Positions 7,106 through 15,282 of a stretch of 32,221 nt of DNA are shown here, piece by piece; position 1 is the first letter of the stretch, and each line of letters begins with the position of its first letter. The stretch covers positions 1 through 32,221 of the forward strand of contig JAERTB010000014.1 in NCBI GenBank assembly GCA_016845225.1, given 5' to 3'. The notes beneath the pieces are model-generated. The model was not told where the DNA came from and searched no databases. It worked only from the letters and a program-made list of their open reading frames with translations. The stretch comes from Candidatus Woesearchaeota archaeon (GTDB taxonomy: Archaea; Nanobdellota; Nanobdellia; SCGC-AAA011-G17; UBA489). The position numbers and the translations under genes are program-made.

Positions 7106-7518
7106 TTTCTTCTACCTAGTAATTTAGACACTTCTTTTAGACGAATATATTTAAGAGTTTGCGTTTTACTTATGTTTGCTTCTGGAATTGTAATTGTTTT
7201 TTTTCCTTCAAGCTCTTCTGGAACGCCAATATGGCATTTAACTTTTGCATATGCTGCTATTCCTCTTGGTTGTTTGTGTGGAAGCATTCCTCTGATCATT
7301 CTTCTCATGAATTTGTCTTCTCTCTTTGGAATGAAAGGTCCTTTGTATGGGTGCCCCCTTTCTTGTCTATGAAGTTGTTTCTTCATAACATCTGCTTTGC
7401 TTCCAGTAATTAGTATTTTTTCTGAGTTGATTACTTCTATTTCGTTACCAAGTAATGCTTGTTTTGCAGCGTAGCTAGCAAGTCTTCCAGCAATTAAATT
7501 ATTTCCATCGATTATCAT
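7102..7518 (-). CDS. rpl13: 50S ribosomal protein uL13
   Basis: 138 residues. Family marks include I-D-G-N-N-L-I-A-G-R-L-A at the start, the E-K-I-L-I-T-G segment and M-R-R-M-I-R-G-M-L-P-H-K, the most conserved uL13 motif. The start codon follows the eL18 stop after one base (TAA-A-ATG), and its own end overlaps uS9. No SD site is seen, so it probably relies on ribosomes that have just finished eL18. Confidence 0.97.
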   Translation of the reverse strand: MIIDGNNLIAGRLASYAAKQALLGNEIEVINSEKILITGSKADVMKKQLHRQERGHPYKGPFIPKREDKFMRRMIRGMLPHKQPRGIAAYAKVKCHIGVPEELEGKKTITIPEANISKTQTLKYIRLKEVSKLLGRRK

Positions 7519-7519
7519 T

Positions 7520-7870
7520 TTAACAAAGTAATTTGATTTTGCTCCCTTTTGGATTATCTTTCATAAGTTGTGAAATTGAAATAGAGTCTTTTATTTTTTC
7601 TGTTGCTGAAGCTGAAAATTGCCATGCTGCAACTTTAACTTGTTTTGTTAATTCTCCTGTAGCTAAAACTTTTCCAGGGATTAGAACTGTTTCTCCGTCG
7701 TTGGAGTTTTTATTAATATCTTGTAGATTTACATGACGTCTTTGTCTTGTAGGTCTTTCTAATTCAGTAGCTACTCTTTTCCAGATTTTGGATTTGTTCT
7801 TTATACTAGCTGTTTTTAACTCTACTATGAGTTTTGCTAATTCCGGGTTTGTAGTTCCTGTTCTTTTCAT
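7520..7870 (-). CDS. rpl18e: 50S ribosomal protein eL18
   Basis: 116 residues, typical for archaeal L18e. It is recognised from K-R-T-G-T-T-N-P-E-L near the start, the W-K-R-V-A-T-E-L-E-R-P segment, V-L-I-P-G-K-V-L-A-T-G and the final P-K-G-S-K-I-K-L-L. It is the first gene after a 115-base gap that has its own TATA box (7947-7956), so eL18, uL13, uS9 and rpoN can form a transcript separate from rpoD and upstream genes. Confidence 0.97.
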   Translation of the reverse strand: MKRTGTTNPELAKLIVELKTASIKNKSKIWKRVATELERPTRQRRHVNLQDINKNSNDGETVLIPGKVLATGELTKQVKVAAWQFSASATEKIKDSISISQLMKDNPKGSKIKLLC

Positions 7871-7885
7871 TTTAATTTATTTATA

Positions 7886-7901
7886 GAACACGTTTGTGCT
7901 C
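7886..7901 (-). promoter_or_regulatory. Hairpin in the eL18 mRNA leader
   Basis: On the minus strand GAGCAC, loop AAAC, GTGTTC can pair as a six-base stem with one G-U pair. It lies between the predicted transcription start and the eL18 ATG. A role in autoregulation is only a possibility. Confidence 0.3.
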
Positions 7902-7946
7902 TACTATTCGCTTTCGCTTGCAAAGTATGTTATTTTTATGTTTTGG

Positions 7947-7956
7947 GTATATAAGG
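7947..7956 (-). promoter_or_regulatory. TATA box upstream of eL18
   Basis: On the minus strand CCTTATATAC gives a strong TATA box inside the longest gap of the ribosomal cluster. The predicted start lies near 7925, leaving a leader of about 55 nt, unusually long for this window. Confidence 0.6.
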
Positions 7957-7985
7957 GTTTCTATGGGTTATTTATGTCCTTAGAA

Positions 7986-8759
7986 TTATAATTTTTTAAT
8001 TGAAGCTTCAAAATCATTGATTTTTGAGTCAAACATTTCAATTGCCTTTGTTAAGATTTCTCCAGGCGCTAATTGTCCCCAAGATTCAATTGTAAAAATG
8101 AAATCTTCTGTACTTGAAGTTACTTCTATTCCATTCATTTCACAAATATCTTCATGAGCTTCATTCCATCTTGTTAAGTCTTTGATTTGTAATCCTGTTC
8201 CTTTCTTTTCAACTACTTCAGAAAGTTTTTCTAAAACTGCTGTAACGTTGCTGTCTTTTGTTGTTGTTAACTGAGGAATTCCTCTGTAGATTGCAAGTCC
8301 TGGTGTGAATTTTGCATGTTCTTTTCCTTGGCCTAATCTTGCAGTTGCAATTAATTCGATTGATTGATCTTCTAAAAGTTTTGTAATTATTGTTTTTTCA
8401 ATTGCAGGAACTACTTTTGGATCCTGACTTTTTAGATCTGAAGCATAAACTGTACATGGTCCTTCTGCTTTCATGGTTAATTTTAATTCGTATTGTGCAC
8501 TATGTGGTCTATCCGCTTCTTTTCCTTCCCATAATTTGTAAGATTTTAAGTCTGTTTTTAGTGGAGTTAATCCTAATCTTAATGCTAACATTTCATCATA
8601 TAATGCAGATCCATTTTTTTTGAATTCAATTTCATCAATAGCCATAGTCGGAACATATGCTAAGATGTATCTTCTGATTGCATTAGCAATTGAAGGGTTT
8701 ATTTTAGAAATTTGGAAAGAAACTTTAGTATCGTCTTTTTTTAGAACTTTGATATCCAT
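7986..8759 (-). CDS. rpoD: DNA-directed RNA polymerase subunit D (Rpb3)
   Basis: 257 residues. It pairs with subunit L to form the alpha-like platform on which archaeal RNA polymerase assembles. Visible family features are the N-terminal I-S-K-I-N-P-S-I-A-N-A-I-R-R segment, the P-T-M-A-I-D-E-I-E-F motif, the L-A-L-R-L-G-L-T-P-L motif and the late F-T-I-E-S-W-G-Q-L helix. The four-cysteine ferredoxin-like insert found in some archaeal D subunits is absent, since only two scattered Cys are present. It starts two bases after the uS11 stop. Confidence 0.96.
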   Translation of the reverse strand: MDIKVLKKDDTKVSFQISKINPSIANAIRRYILAYVPTMAIDEIEFKKNGSALYDEMLALRLGLTPLKTDLKSYKLWEGKEADRPHSAQYELKLTMKAEGPCTVYASDLKSQDPKVVPAIEKTIITKLLEDQSIELIATARLGQGKEHAKFTPGLAIYRGIPQLTTTKDSNVTAVLEKLSEVVEKKGTGLQIKDLTRWNEAHEDICEMNGIEVTSSTEDFIFTIESWGQLAPGEILTKAIEMFDSKINDFEASIKKL

Positions 8760-8761
8760 AG

Positions 8762-9160
8762 TTAAACTCTCCTTCCTCTTCTACCGCCTTTCTTTCTACA
8801 TCCGTCTGTAGGTAATCCTGTAACATCTTCGATGATACCGATTCTAATTCCGCTTCTGGATAAAGAACGAACTGCAGCTTGCGCTCCAGGTCCTGGTGAA
8901 TTTGGACCATTATGGCCTCCAGGTGCTCTGATTTTAATATGTAATCCGGTAATTCCTTTTTCTCTTGCTTGTTCAGCTACTTGTTTTGCTGCAGCCATTG
9001 CTGCATTAGGTGAAGATTCTAAACGGTGTGCTTTTACAACCATTCCTCCAGTAACCTTTGCAATTGTTTCTGAACCTGTAATGTCAGTAATATGAATTAT
9101 TGTGTTGTTGCTACTTGAATAAATATGTGCAACTCCCCATCTTGGTTTTTGGTCTGCCAT
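8762..9160 (-). CDS. rps11: 30S ribosomal protein uS11
   Basis: 132 residues. Recognised from [13 protein letters not shown], the D-I-T-G-S-E segment, [20 protein letters not shown] and the basic end [12 protein letters not shown]. It lines the mRNA exit region of the 30S platform. The ATG follows the uS4 stop after one base (TAA-A-ATG). Confidence 0.97.
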   Translation of the reverse strand: MADQKPRWGVAHIYSSSNNTIIHITDITGSETIAKVTGGMVVKAHRLESSPNAAMAAAKQVAEQAREKGITGLHIKIRAPGGHNGPNSPGPGAQAAVRSLSRSGIRIGIIEDVTGLPTDGCRKKGGRRGRRV

Positions 9161-9161
9161 T

Positions 9162-9821
9162 TTATTCCTTTACCTCTTTAGTTTCTGGCTTTTCTTCAGT
9201 TTTAGTTTCTTCCTTAGCTTCAGGTTTTGGAGCTTCTGTTTCTGCAGGAGTTTCCTTAGGTTTTTCTTTCAAAGGTACTTCAACTACGTCTACTTTTTTT
9301 GAATCTTCTTTCTTAACAATTACTAATTCTGGATGTTCTTTGTCTGTGAAAGGTGAAGCTGGTGCGTAAGCTAAATCATCACTCGTTTTTACTAAATAAG
9401 AAGGTATGTTTGTTTTATTGTTGTTAACTGTAATGTGTCCGTGTGCAATCATTTGTCTTGCTTGTTTGCTTGTTCTTGCAATTCCTTGAGTAAGAATCAT
9501 TGATTGTAATCTTCTTGCTAGTAATTGTCTTACTGAAATTTCTAAAATATCATCTAATGTTGCACCCTCAGTTAAGATTCCCAAACTGATTAATCTTTTA
9601 ATAAGTAATTCTTCTTCTTTTTTACCTTGATCAGATGTATCTGCAACAAGTCTTTTTGCTTGTTTTTTAATCGCACTTAATTTTGAATTTAATTTCCAAA
9701 TTTCTTTTTTATTTTTTAATCCGTATTCTTTTGTAAGTCCTCTTTCTTCTTCAATTCTTTCGCCTTCCCATGGATGTGATGGTCCTGAGTATTTTTTTCT
9801 TGGTTTCCTTACAATTCCCAT
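9162..9821 (-). CDS. rps4: 30S ribosomal protein uS4 with charged C-terminal tail
   Basis: 219 residues. The body is recognised from the start [11 protein letters not shown], the [13 protein letters not shown] region and the S4 RNA-binding domain ([13 protein letters not shown]). Archaeal uS4 is usually about 170-185 residues. Here residues 182-219 form an extra tail made almost entirely of Glu, Lys, Pro, Thr and Ala, which should be disordered. The start follows the uS13 stop after one base (TAA-A-ATG). Confidence 0.96.
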   Translation of the reverse strand: MGIVRKPRKKYSGPSHPWEGERIEEERGLTKEYGLKNKKEIWKLNSKLSAIKKQAKRLVADTSDQGKKEEELLIKRLISLGILTEGATLDDILEISVRQLLARRLQSMILTQGIARTSKQARQMIAHGHITVNNNKTNIPSYLVKTSDDLAYAPASPFTDKEHPELVIVKKEDSKKVDVVEVPLKEKPKETPAETEAPKPEAKEETKTEEKPETKEVKE

Positions 9822-9822
9822 T

Positions 9823-10272
9823 TTATTTCTTCTTCTTAGTTACTCCTACACTTCCTGCTTTTCTGAAGTTTCCTTGTGTTCTTTGTCCCCTTACTGGAAG
9901 ACTAAACATGTGACGGATTCCTCTGTAGGATTTTATTTTCTTCATTTTACGAACGTCGAATTCTTTTGTTAATTTTAATGTTGGACCTGTTAAGTGAAGG
10001 TTTTCTCCAGAATCTGGATCATTTTTTCTATTGAATAACCATTTAGGTATTCCTTTTGATTTTGGATCAGCTATTGTAGCTTCGATTTCTTTGATTTTTG
10101 CTTCGTCCAGTGAAACAATTTCATCCTTTTCTTTAATATTTAGAACTTGACAAATTGCTCCTGAGAAAGGTAAGCTAATTCCTTTGATTTTTGATAGCCC
10201 GTAAAGAACACTCTTATTACCAGCTATATCTGTGTTAGCTATTCTAATTAATCTTTTAATCTCATTTGCCAT
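9823..10272 (-). CDS. rps13: 30S ribosomal protein uS13
   Basis: 149 residues. The N-terminal I-R-I-A-N-T-D-I-A-G, the helix-turn segment Y-G-L-S-K-I-K-G-I and the signature R-G-I-R-H-M-F-S-L-P-V-R-G-Q-R-T are diagnostic. The tail is lysine-rich. It contacts the 30S head and tRNA. A TATA box at 10299-10308 allows it to begin a uS13, uS4, uS11, rpoD transcript with almost no leader. Confidence 0.97.
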   Translation of the reverse strand: MANEIKRLIRIANTDIAGNKSVLYGLSKIKGISLPFSGAICQVLNIKEKDEIVSLDEAKIKEIEATIADPKSKGIPKWLFNRKNDPDSGENLHLTGPTLKLTKEFDVRKMKKIKSYRGIRHMFSLPVRGQRTQGNFRKAGSVGVTKKKK

Positions 10273-10298
10273 TTTATTTGTGAATTAGAATGAAATCC

Positions 10299-10308
10299 AT
10301 TTAAAAGA
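10299..10308 (-). promoter_or_regulatory. TATA box for uS13
   Basis: On the minus strand CTTTTAAATG is centred about 31 bp before the ATG at 10272, so only a very short leader is possible. Confidence 0.45.
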
Positions 10309-10318
10309 GTTTTGGTGT

Positions 10319-10879
10319 TTAAACGCCTAAGAATAGCCTATATTTGTCTTCTTCACTAATTTCTGCGATTAATCTTTTGATTATTGCAGATTCAGGATCA
10401 GGCATTAGTTTAACTCTTGCTTTAATGTCTTCAAAGTCTGTAAATTCTTTATCTTCTCTTTGTTCTAATATTTCCCACATGTGTTTTTTACCTATTCCAG
10501 GAATAAGTTCTAATTGATGCATTCTTGCATTAATTGGACCAGCTTTGTTAAAGAAATCTATGAACTTTTGTTCTTTTTCTTTAACTAATCTTTTTAGAGT
10601 TTCTTCTAAGTTTAATTTAGCTGTTTGTGTTAATTTGAAAAAATTAATTCTACCACTGATGTGATGAATGTCATCTCTTTTACCTTCGCCCATATACACT
10701 TCTTGGTTAGGTTGTAAAAAAATTCCTTTCTTTGGAACTAATTCTAGAATTGTAAAGTGTTCAGCACCTATAGCTTGCACTATTGCTGTCTTGATGTGTG
10801 CAGGTCTTGTATCCGATGGATACCCGTGTGGGAGAAAGTCTAGTACTATAGCTTTTTCTTCCTTCGCTTGTCTTTCCAT
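10319..10879 (-). CDS. DUF655-family putative RNA/DNA-binding protein
   Basis: 186 residues. Archaeal DUF655 proteins join an OB-like N-terminal part (A-I-V-L-D-F-L-P-H-G, F-L-Q-P-N-Q-E-V-Y-M-G) to a helix-hairpin-helix part; here the hairpin is L-E-L-I-P-G-I-G-K-K-H near residues 122-132. This arrangement suggests nucleic acid binding, but no activity is established from sequence. Its place directly after eL21 and rpoF is the order found in many archaea, which links it to translation or transcription. Confidence 0.9.
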   Translation of the reverse strand: MERQAKEEKAIVLDFLPHGYPSDTRPAHIKTAIVQAIGAEHFTILELVPKKGIFLQPNQEVYMGEGKRDDIHHISGRINFFKLTQTAKLNLEETLKRLVKEKEQKFIDFFNKAGPINARMHQLELIPGIGKKHMWEILEQREDKEFTDFEDIKARVKLMPDPESAIIKRLIAEISEEDKYRLFLGV

Positions 10880-10898
10880 TGTTTAATTGCATTCTTAA

Positions 10899-11240
10899 TT
10901 ACTTCATACAGTCGACGATTTTCTTTAAGTCATCTTCTTTCAGTGTTATGTTATCGTTTGATAAAATGATTTTTATGCTGTCTTCATCTGTTGGTTGAAC
11001 ATTTGCAAGATTATTAATTTGTCTTTCTTTTAATCTTTGAACATCTAAAGTTTCTAATGCTTTTTTTAAGTCACTAACTTTTTTTAATCCTTCTTTACCA
11101 AAAGAATCAATAAATTCTTGAGCTTTGGTTGTTCTGAATCCTGGTTCATTTTCTCCAAGATTTTTTTTGATTATTTTTAACTTGTCAGCTACTTCTGAAT
11201 AGTTCAATGTTTTTTCTGATTTAATTTCAATTTCTGCCAT
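10899..11240 (-). CDS. rpoF: DNA-directed RNA polymerase subunit F (Rpb4)
   Basis: 113 residues. With subunit E it forms the stalk of archaeal RNA polymerase. Identification rests on the all-helical HRDC-like composition, the T-L-N-Y-S-E-V start and the final L-A-N-V-Q-P-T-D-E-D-S-I-K-I-I-L with helix K-K-I-V-D, plus the conserved neighbours eL21 and DUF655. Its ATG follows the eL21 stop after one base (TAA-A-ATG). Confidence 0.92.
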   Translation of the reverse strand: MAEIEIKSEKTLNYSEVADKLKIIKKNLGENEPGFRTTKAQEFIDSFGKEGLKKVSDLKKALETLDVQRLKERQINNLANVQPTDEDSIKIILSNDNITLKEDDLKKIVDCMK

Positions 11241-11241
11241 T

Positions 11242-11532
11242 TTATGCTTTTTTTAAGTGTACAGGATGTACTACTGCTGTTTTTCTTTTGTTTCCATCTT
11301 TGAAAGAAACGTGATAACAGTTTCCTTCTTTGGATATTACTTCTCCAGTCTTTCCGTGAAATCTTGGGAAATACATTCCTTTTTGATATGCAGGTTCTGC
11401 ACTAAAACATACTTTTGTACCATTTTTTAATTCTTGAAAGAATCTTCTGATACTTATTTTACCCTTCTCTTTAGGGCTTTTTCTCAATTTACTTCTGGTT
11501 TTTCTTCTAAATCCACCAACTCTTGTTGCCAT
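11242..11532 (-). CDS. rpl21e: 50S ribosomal protein eL21
   Basis: 96 residues, standard length. The R-V-G-G-F-R-R-K-T-R-S-K-L start, the G-K-I-S-I-R-R-F segment, the F-H-G-K-T-G-E-V KOW-like turn and the terminal H-P-V-H-L-K-K-A identify it. It starts the eL21, rpoF, DUF655 operon, with a TATA box at 11583-11593 and a GAGG element eight bases before the ATG. Confidence 0.97.
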   Translation of the reverse strand: MATRVGGFRRKTRSKLRKSPKEKGKISIRRFFQELKNGTKVCFSAEPAYQKGMYFPRFHGKTGEVISKEGNCYHVSFKDGNKRKTAVVHPVHLKKA

Positions 11533-11582
11533 AGTTTATTCCTCGTAATTAGTTATTATAAGATAAGTTACACCGATATTTT

Positions 11583-11593
11583 GAATTTATAAA
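11583..11593 (-). promoter_or_regulatory. TATA box for the eL21-rpoF-DUF655 operon
   Basis: On the minus strand TTTATAAATTC lies about 50 bp before the eL21 ATG; a leader of about 28 nt would include GAGG. Confidence 0.55.
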
Positions 11594-11601
11594 TGTAGTG
11601 G

Positions 11602-11889
11602 TTACTCTTTTTTTGTTTTAATGGCTTCTAGAGCCCTACTAAGAGTAAAGAATAGATTTTCTCCTTGGATTTCTGAGTTTAAGTTTTCTGAAGTTTTTTG
11701 AAATTCAGCACTTATCTTGAAATCTTTTGGATTGTTAGATTCTAAATTTAAAATTAGGTTTTGGAAATCTTCTGTTTCTTCTGCTAATTTTTTAGCATAG
11801 TTTCCAACAATTTTTTTTATGACAATTAGGCTTGCATTGTCTATTTCGCTAAATCCTTTTAGTTTTATGTTTCCGCCTAGTTCTATCAT
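11602..11889 (-). CDS. Small HPF-like conserved protein, function unknown
   Basis: 95 residues. The order of elements, strand (I-E-L-G-G-N-I-K-L-K-G-F), long helix (I-V-I-K-K-I-V-G-N-Y-A-K-K-L), strands, final helix (F-F-T-L-S-R-A-L-E-A-I), recalls the HPF/RaiA fold, though no diagnostic residue proves it. It lies directly upstream of the eL21 operon on the same strand, which fits a ribosome-linked role. A TATA box at 11919-11929 would yield a leader of only a few bases. Confidence 0.6.
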   Translation of the reverse strand: MIELGGNIKLKGFSEIDNASLIVIKKIVGNYAKKLAEETEDFQNLILNLESNNPKDFKISAEFQKTSENLNSEIQGENLFFTLSRALEAIKTKKE

Positions 11890-11918
11890 TGTGAGGTGTT
11901 AAATTATTATGTTAGAGT

Positions 11919-11929
11919 GTATAAATAAC
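11919..11929 (-). promoter_or_regulatory. TATA box for the small HPF-like gene
   Basis: On the minus strand GTTATTTATAC is centred about 35 bp before the ATG at 11889. Confidence 0.5.
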
Positions 11930-11954
11930 TTTCTAAATAACTTTGTTGGAAAGG

Positions 11955-11963
11955 TTTATAAGT
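11955..11963 (+). promoter_or_regulatory. TATA box for the 1092-residue surface protein
   Basis: TTTATAAGT predicts a start near 11986 and a leader of about 18 nt that contains AAGGGGTT before the ATG at 12004. Confidence 0.55.
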
Positions 11964-12003
11964 AATTTTGAGTTGATTAAGGTATCAAAAAGGGGTTATT
12001 TTA

Positions 12004-15000
12004 ATGCATTCAGATCACAAAGTACTTTTTCCAGCGTTTTTGATACTGTTTGCTATGTTTTTATCTTTTAATTATGATTCGTTAGTTAGTTCTGAAGTTA
12101 ATGTTGTTGAAGTTGGTAATAGTTTAACTGGTTATGCTGTGAATAATAATGTTTGTGGAGATAGCGGAGTGTTGGAAATGTATAATATTACTAATTCTCA
12201 TGTTGCTGCTGTTGGCGATGATTCTTCAAATATTGCTTATTGTGCTTCTGTTTCTCAGTCTCTTATTACTAATTCTCCTCTAAGAAATTGTTATACTGAT
12301 TTATCTAATTTGATTGGTTATGCTTCAAGTGGTACAGATATTGGTGCTGAATTTAATTCTCCTAAGGGTGTAAGTGTGTTGATGGATGTTAATGGTTTTA
12401 GTTACGCATATGTTGCAGATACAGGAAATCATTGTATAAGGATTGCAAAGGGGGATGGAAGCGTTGAACATTTTTCTGGGCAATGTACTTTTAGTGGGGT
12501 TGATGATGGAAATGCAAACACTGCTAAATTTAATTCTCCTGAGAGTTTAGTTGAAATGGGAGGAAATTTTTATGTTGCAGATACAGGAAATCATTGTATT
12601 CGTGAGGTTAATGTGAGTACTGGGTCTGTGAGTACTCTTGCCGGTAGTTGTGGAAATAGTGGTTCTGCTGATGGGATGGGTAGTAATGCTAAATTTAATT
12701 CTCCTTCCGGAATAACTACTGATGGTGTTTATCGTTTGTGGGTTTCTGATAATAAATGTGTTAGAGAAATAGATACTACTACTGGTGATGTAACTACTAT
12801 TGTTGGAACTTGTGGAAATAGTGGTTCTGCTCTTGGTGTTGTTGAAGGAATTTCTTATAATTCTGATTCAAATGAAATTTATATTGCTGATAAAGGTAAT
12901 AGTAAAATAAAAAATTATAGTGTTTCTTCAGGCTCAATAAGCAATTATGTTTCTGCAACTAATCCTTCAGGGATGGTTTTTGATTCAGGTTTAAAAATAC
13001 TTTATTTTGCTAGTAGTTCTCAACATAAAATTTGGAAAGTAGATACTGCGTTAACTCCTTCAGCTAGTGTATATGCTGGTTCTGGAACTCTTGGTTTTGT
13101 GGACGGAGCTATTTCAAGTTCTAGATTTGATACTCCTTACGGTATTGGTGTGGATAGTTTCGGAAATTTGTTTGTAGCAGATTCTCAAAATCATGCAATT
13201 AGAGTTGTAGCTCCAACAGCCCCAATAGATGTTTATACTTTGTCTGGAAAGAACGTGCAAGGTTTTTCAGATTTATCTGCAATTACTAATTCTCATTTTT
13301 ATGCATCAAGTGCAACTACAAACATAACCAAGCAAGGAACATATGGTAGAATTTGTTATGATGGTTTGAGTTGTGAATCTAAAGCAACTTGTGATACTTC
13401 TCAGGAATGTATATTTTCATTTAGTGCTGCAACTAATTCTATGGTTGGTGCTTGTGGAGATTATAGTACAGATGTTTGTTGTGAACTTGGTGGAAGTGGA
13501 ACTTATTGTGGCGATGGAACTATTCAGAATCCAAATAGTAATGGTGAATCTGAACAATGTGAATCTGATACTGATTGCGGAACCGGTCAAACTTGTGTAA
13601 ATTGTCAATGTACTGTTCCTGGAAACGATGCTGATGGTGATGGAATTATTGATGATGATGATAATTGTCCAAATCATCCTAATAGTGATACTCTTGGAAC
13701 TTGTGTTGTTGCTGGAACATTTTCAAATCCTGATCCTAATTCGTCACCGATTACTTGTACTACTGATGCGGATTGTAGTGGAAAAAAGATTGGGGCAACA
13801 TTGGTAGAGTATTGTGCAGGCGGAATTGGAAGAAATCAAGATAACAATGATAATCCGTTTGGAACTAACGGAGATAATTGTGGAGATGCATGTGATATTA
13901 ATTCACAAAATGCATGTACTTGTTCTGCTGGAGATGATCTTTGTCCTGGCCCGGATACTTGTTCAGATGCATTAGTTGGTGCTAGCTTTGGATGGGATAG
14001 AATTTCTGCAAACAAAGGAGATTTGACTAAAATAATTCTTGATTTAAATTTTGTTCCAGACTGTGATGGGCAAATATTTGACGTTACTGTTATTGATGCC
14101 GATACTGGTACACCTTCGCTTACAAAACCTAGTCCTATTACAATTATGAATGCTTATGGTGAAACTGAATGGTACGCAGAAAATAATAATCCTGGACAAA
14201 CTCCTGCAGATGTAAAATGGTATGGAGAATCAATTAAAGATTCAATATTGATGAAAACTGGAAATTTAACCGTTAGTGGAGGAACAAGTTATTGTGGTGA
14301 TGGTGCAATTAATGGTGGAGAACAATGTGATGATACTGCTAATCCTATGTTTGGAGATGGAAGTGATACTTGTGAAGATTTTGGTTTAACTGGGGGAGCA
14401 TCTTTAGATTGTATGAATTGTGTAATTGATACTAGTGGTTGTATTGGAGATTCTGGAGTTTGTGGCGATGGAAATATTAATCCTGGAGAAACTTGTGATG
14501 GAACAAATATGTCTGGTTTGACTTGTGAAGATGTAGATGAGTTTACTGGTGGAACTTTGGGATGTTATCCGCCGTCGGATGCAAATGAATGTACCTTGGA
14601 TGTTTCTGGATGTGTTGGAAGTAGTGGTGGTTATTGTGGCGATGGAATTCAAAATATAGATGAAGCATGTGATGATGGTGGAAGATGTGGAACTACTTCT
14701 ACATATTGTACTTCTGATGCTGAGTGTGATACAGATGTTCTTTGTCTTCCTCAAAGCGGAGATGGTTGTGATGATACTTGTAATTTGGAAGATGGTTATG
14801 GTGGTGGAGGCTCGGGCAATTGTAATTCTAATTGTATTTTAGGAAATAAGATGTGTAGTACTAGTGCAAATACACTTTATACTTGTGCAGATTATAGTAA
14901 TCCTCCTGATGGATGTTATGAATGGGGCGTTGGAGAGACTTGTGCTTCTGGAGAAACGTGTAGTCCAGAATTTGATCAGTGTGTCGATAGTGGTTGTAGC

Positions 15001-15282
15001 GTGAAAAATAGTCCTACAATACTTATTCCTAGTTGTAGTGGAGTTAATGAAGATTATGTTTGCGGTAAATGGAGTGATTGTATGAATGGAGAAAAAACAA
15101 GAACATGCTCACAATGTGATACTGGGACCAGTTGTCCATGGCCTACACAAAAGATTAATTGTGAACCAGAACCTTCAGTTAAGGGTTCAGCATTTGATTT
15201 ATTCAGTTGGATGGTTGGATTATTTTTAATTGTTGGATTCTATTTGATTAGAGAAAAGAAAATTAGGATTAGTTTTAATTAA
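12004..15282 (+). CDS. Giant NHL-repeat and cysteine-rich surface protein
   Basis: 1092 residues. A hydrophobic N-terminal segment (F-P-A-F-L-I-L-F-A-M-F-L) serves as signal or anchor. Residues about 105-405 contain NHL-type propeller repeats (Y-V-A-D-T-G-N-H-C-I-R, W-V-S-D-N-K-C-V-R, F-V-A-D-S-Q-N-H-A-I-R) of about 54 residues, some with added cysteines. At 540-555 the run DADGDGIIDDDDNC is a thrombospondin type 3-like calcium motif. Four C-G-D-G-x-x-x-(N)-x-x-E-x-C-D modules (near 502, 764, 820 and 878) resemble cysteine-rich repeats of myxobacterial proteins. A thrombospondin type 1-like patch (C-G-K-W-S-D-C, T-R-T-C) follows at about 1017. A transmembrane helix and basic tail end the protein. 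It is probably a disulfide- and calcium-stiffened adhesin or sensor on the cell surface; the ligand is unknown. Confidence 0.85.
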   Translation: MHSDHKVLFPAFLILFAMFLSFNYDSLVSSEVNVVEVGNSLTGYAVNNNVCGDSGVLEMYNITNSHVAAVGDDSSNIAYCASVSQSLITNSPLRNCYTDLSNLIGYASSGTDIGAEFNSPKGVSVLMDVNGFSYAYVADTGNHCIRIAKGDGSVEHFSGQCTFSGVDDGNANTAKFNSPESLVEMGGNFYVADTGNHCIREVNVSTGSVSTLAGSCGNSGSADGMGSNAKFNSPSGITTDGVYRLWVSDNKCVREIDTTTGDVTTIVGTCGNSGSALGVVEGISYNSDSNEIYIADKGNSKIKNYSVSSGSISNYVSATNPSGMVFDSGLKILYFASSSQHKIWKVDTALTPSASVYAGSGTLGFVDGAISSSRFDTPYGIGVDSFGNLFVADSQNHAIRVVAPTAPIDVYTLSGKNVQGFSDLSAITNSHFYASSATTNITKQGTYGRICYDGLSCESKATCDTSQECIFSFSAATNSMVGACGDYSTDVCCELGGSGTYCGDGTIQNPNSNGESEQCESDTDCGTGQTCVNCQCTVPGNDADGDGIIDDDDNCPNHPNSDTLGTCVVAGTFSNPDPNSSPITCTTDADCSGKKIGATLVEYCAGGIGRNQDNNDNPFGTNGDNCGDACDINSQNACTCSAGDDLCPGPDTCSDALVGASFGWDRISANKGDLTKIILDLNFVPDCDGQIFDVTVIDADTGTPSLTKPSPITIMNAYGETEWYAENNNPGQTPADVKWYGESIKDSILMKTGNLTVSGGTSYCGDGAINGGEQCDDTANPMFGDGSDTCEDFGLTGGASLDCMNCVIDTSGCIGDSGVCGDGNINPGETCDGTNMSGLTCEDVDEFTGGTLGCYPPSDANECTLDVSGCVGSSGGYCGDGIQNIDEACDDGGRCGTTSTYCTSDAECDTDVLCLPQSGDGCDDTCNLEDGYGGGGSGNCNSNCILGNKMCSTSANTLYTCADYSNPPDGCYEWGVGETCASGETCSPEFDQCVDSGCSVKNSPTILIPSCSGVNEDYVCGKWSDCMNGEKTRTCSQCDTGTSCPWPTQKINCEPEPSVKGSAFDLFSWMVGLFLIVGFYLIREKKIRISFN
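12409..12599 (+). repeat. 29-bp direct repeat in NHL propeller region
   Basis: The 29 bases starting at 12409 recur exactly at 12571, an offset of 162 bp or 54 codons, the length of one NHL blade. It reflects duplication of a blade. Confidence 0.8.

Noticed and set aside
13417-13677. Minus-strand ORFs inside the 1092-residue gene (also 14404-14754)
   Set aside because: Low-complexity Ser/Thr/Ile shadows of Asp/Asn/Gly codons on the other strand.
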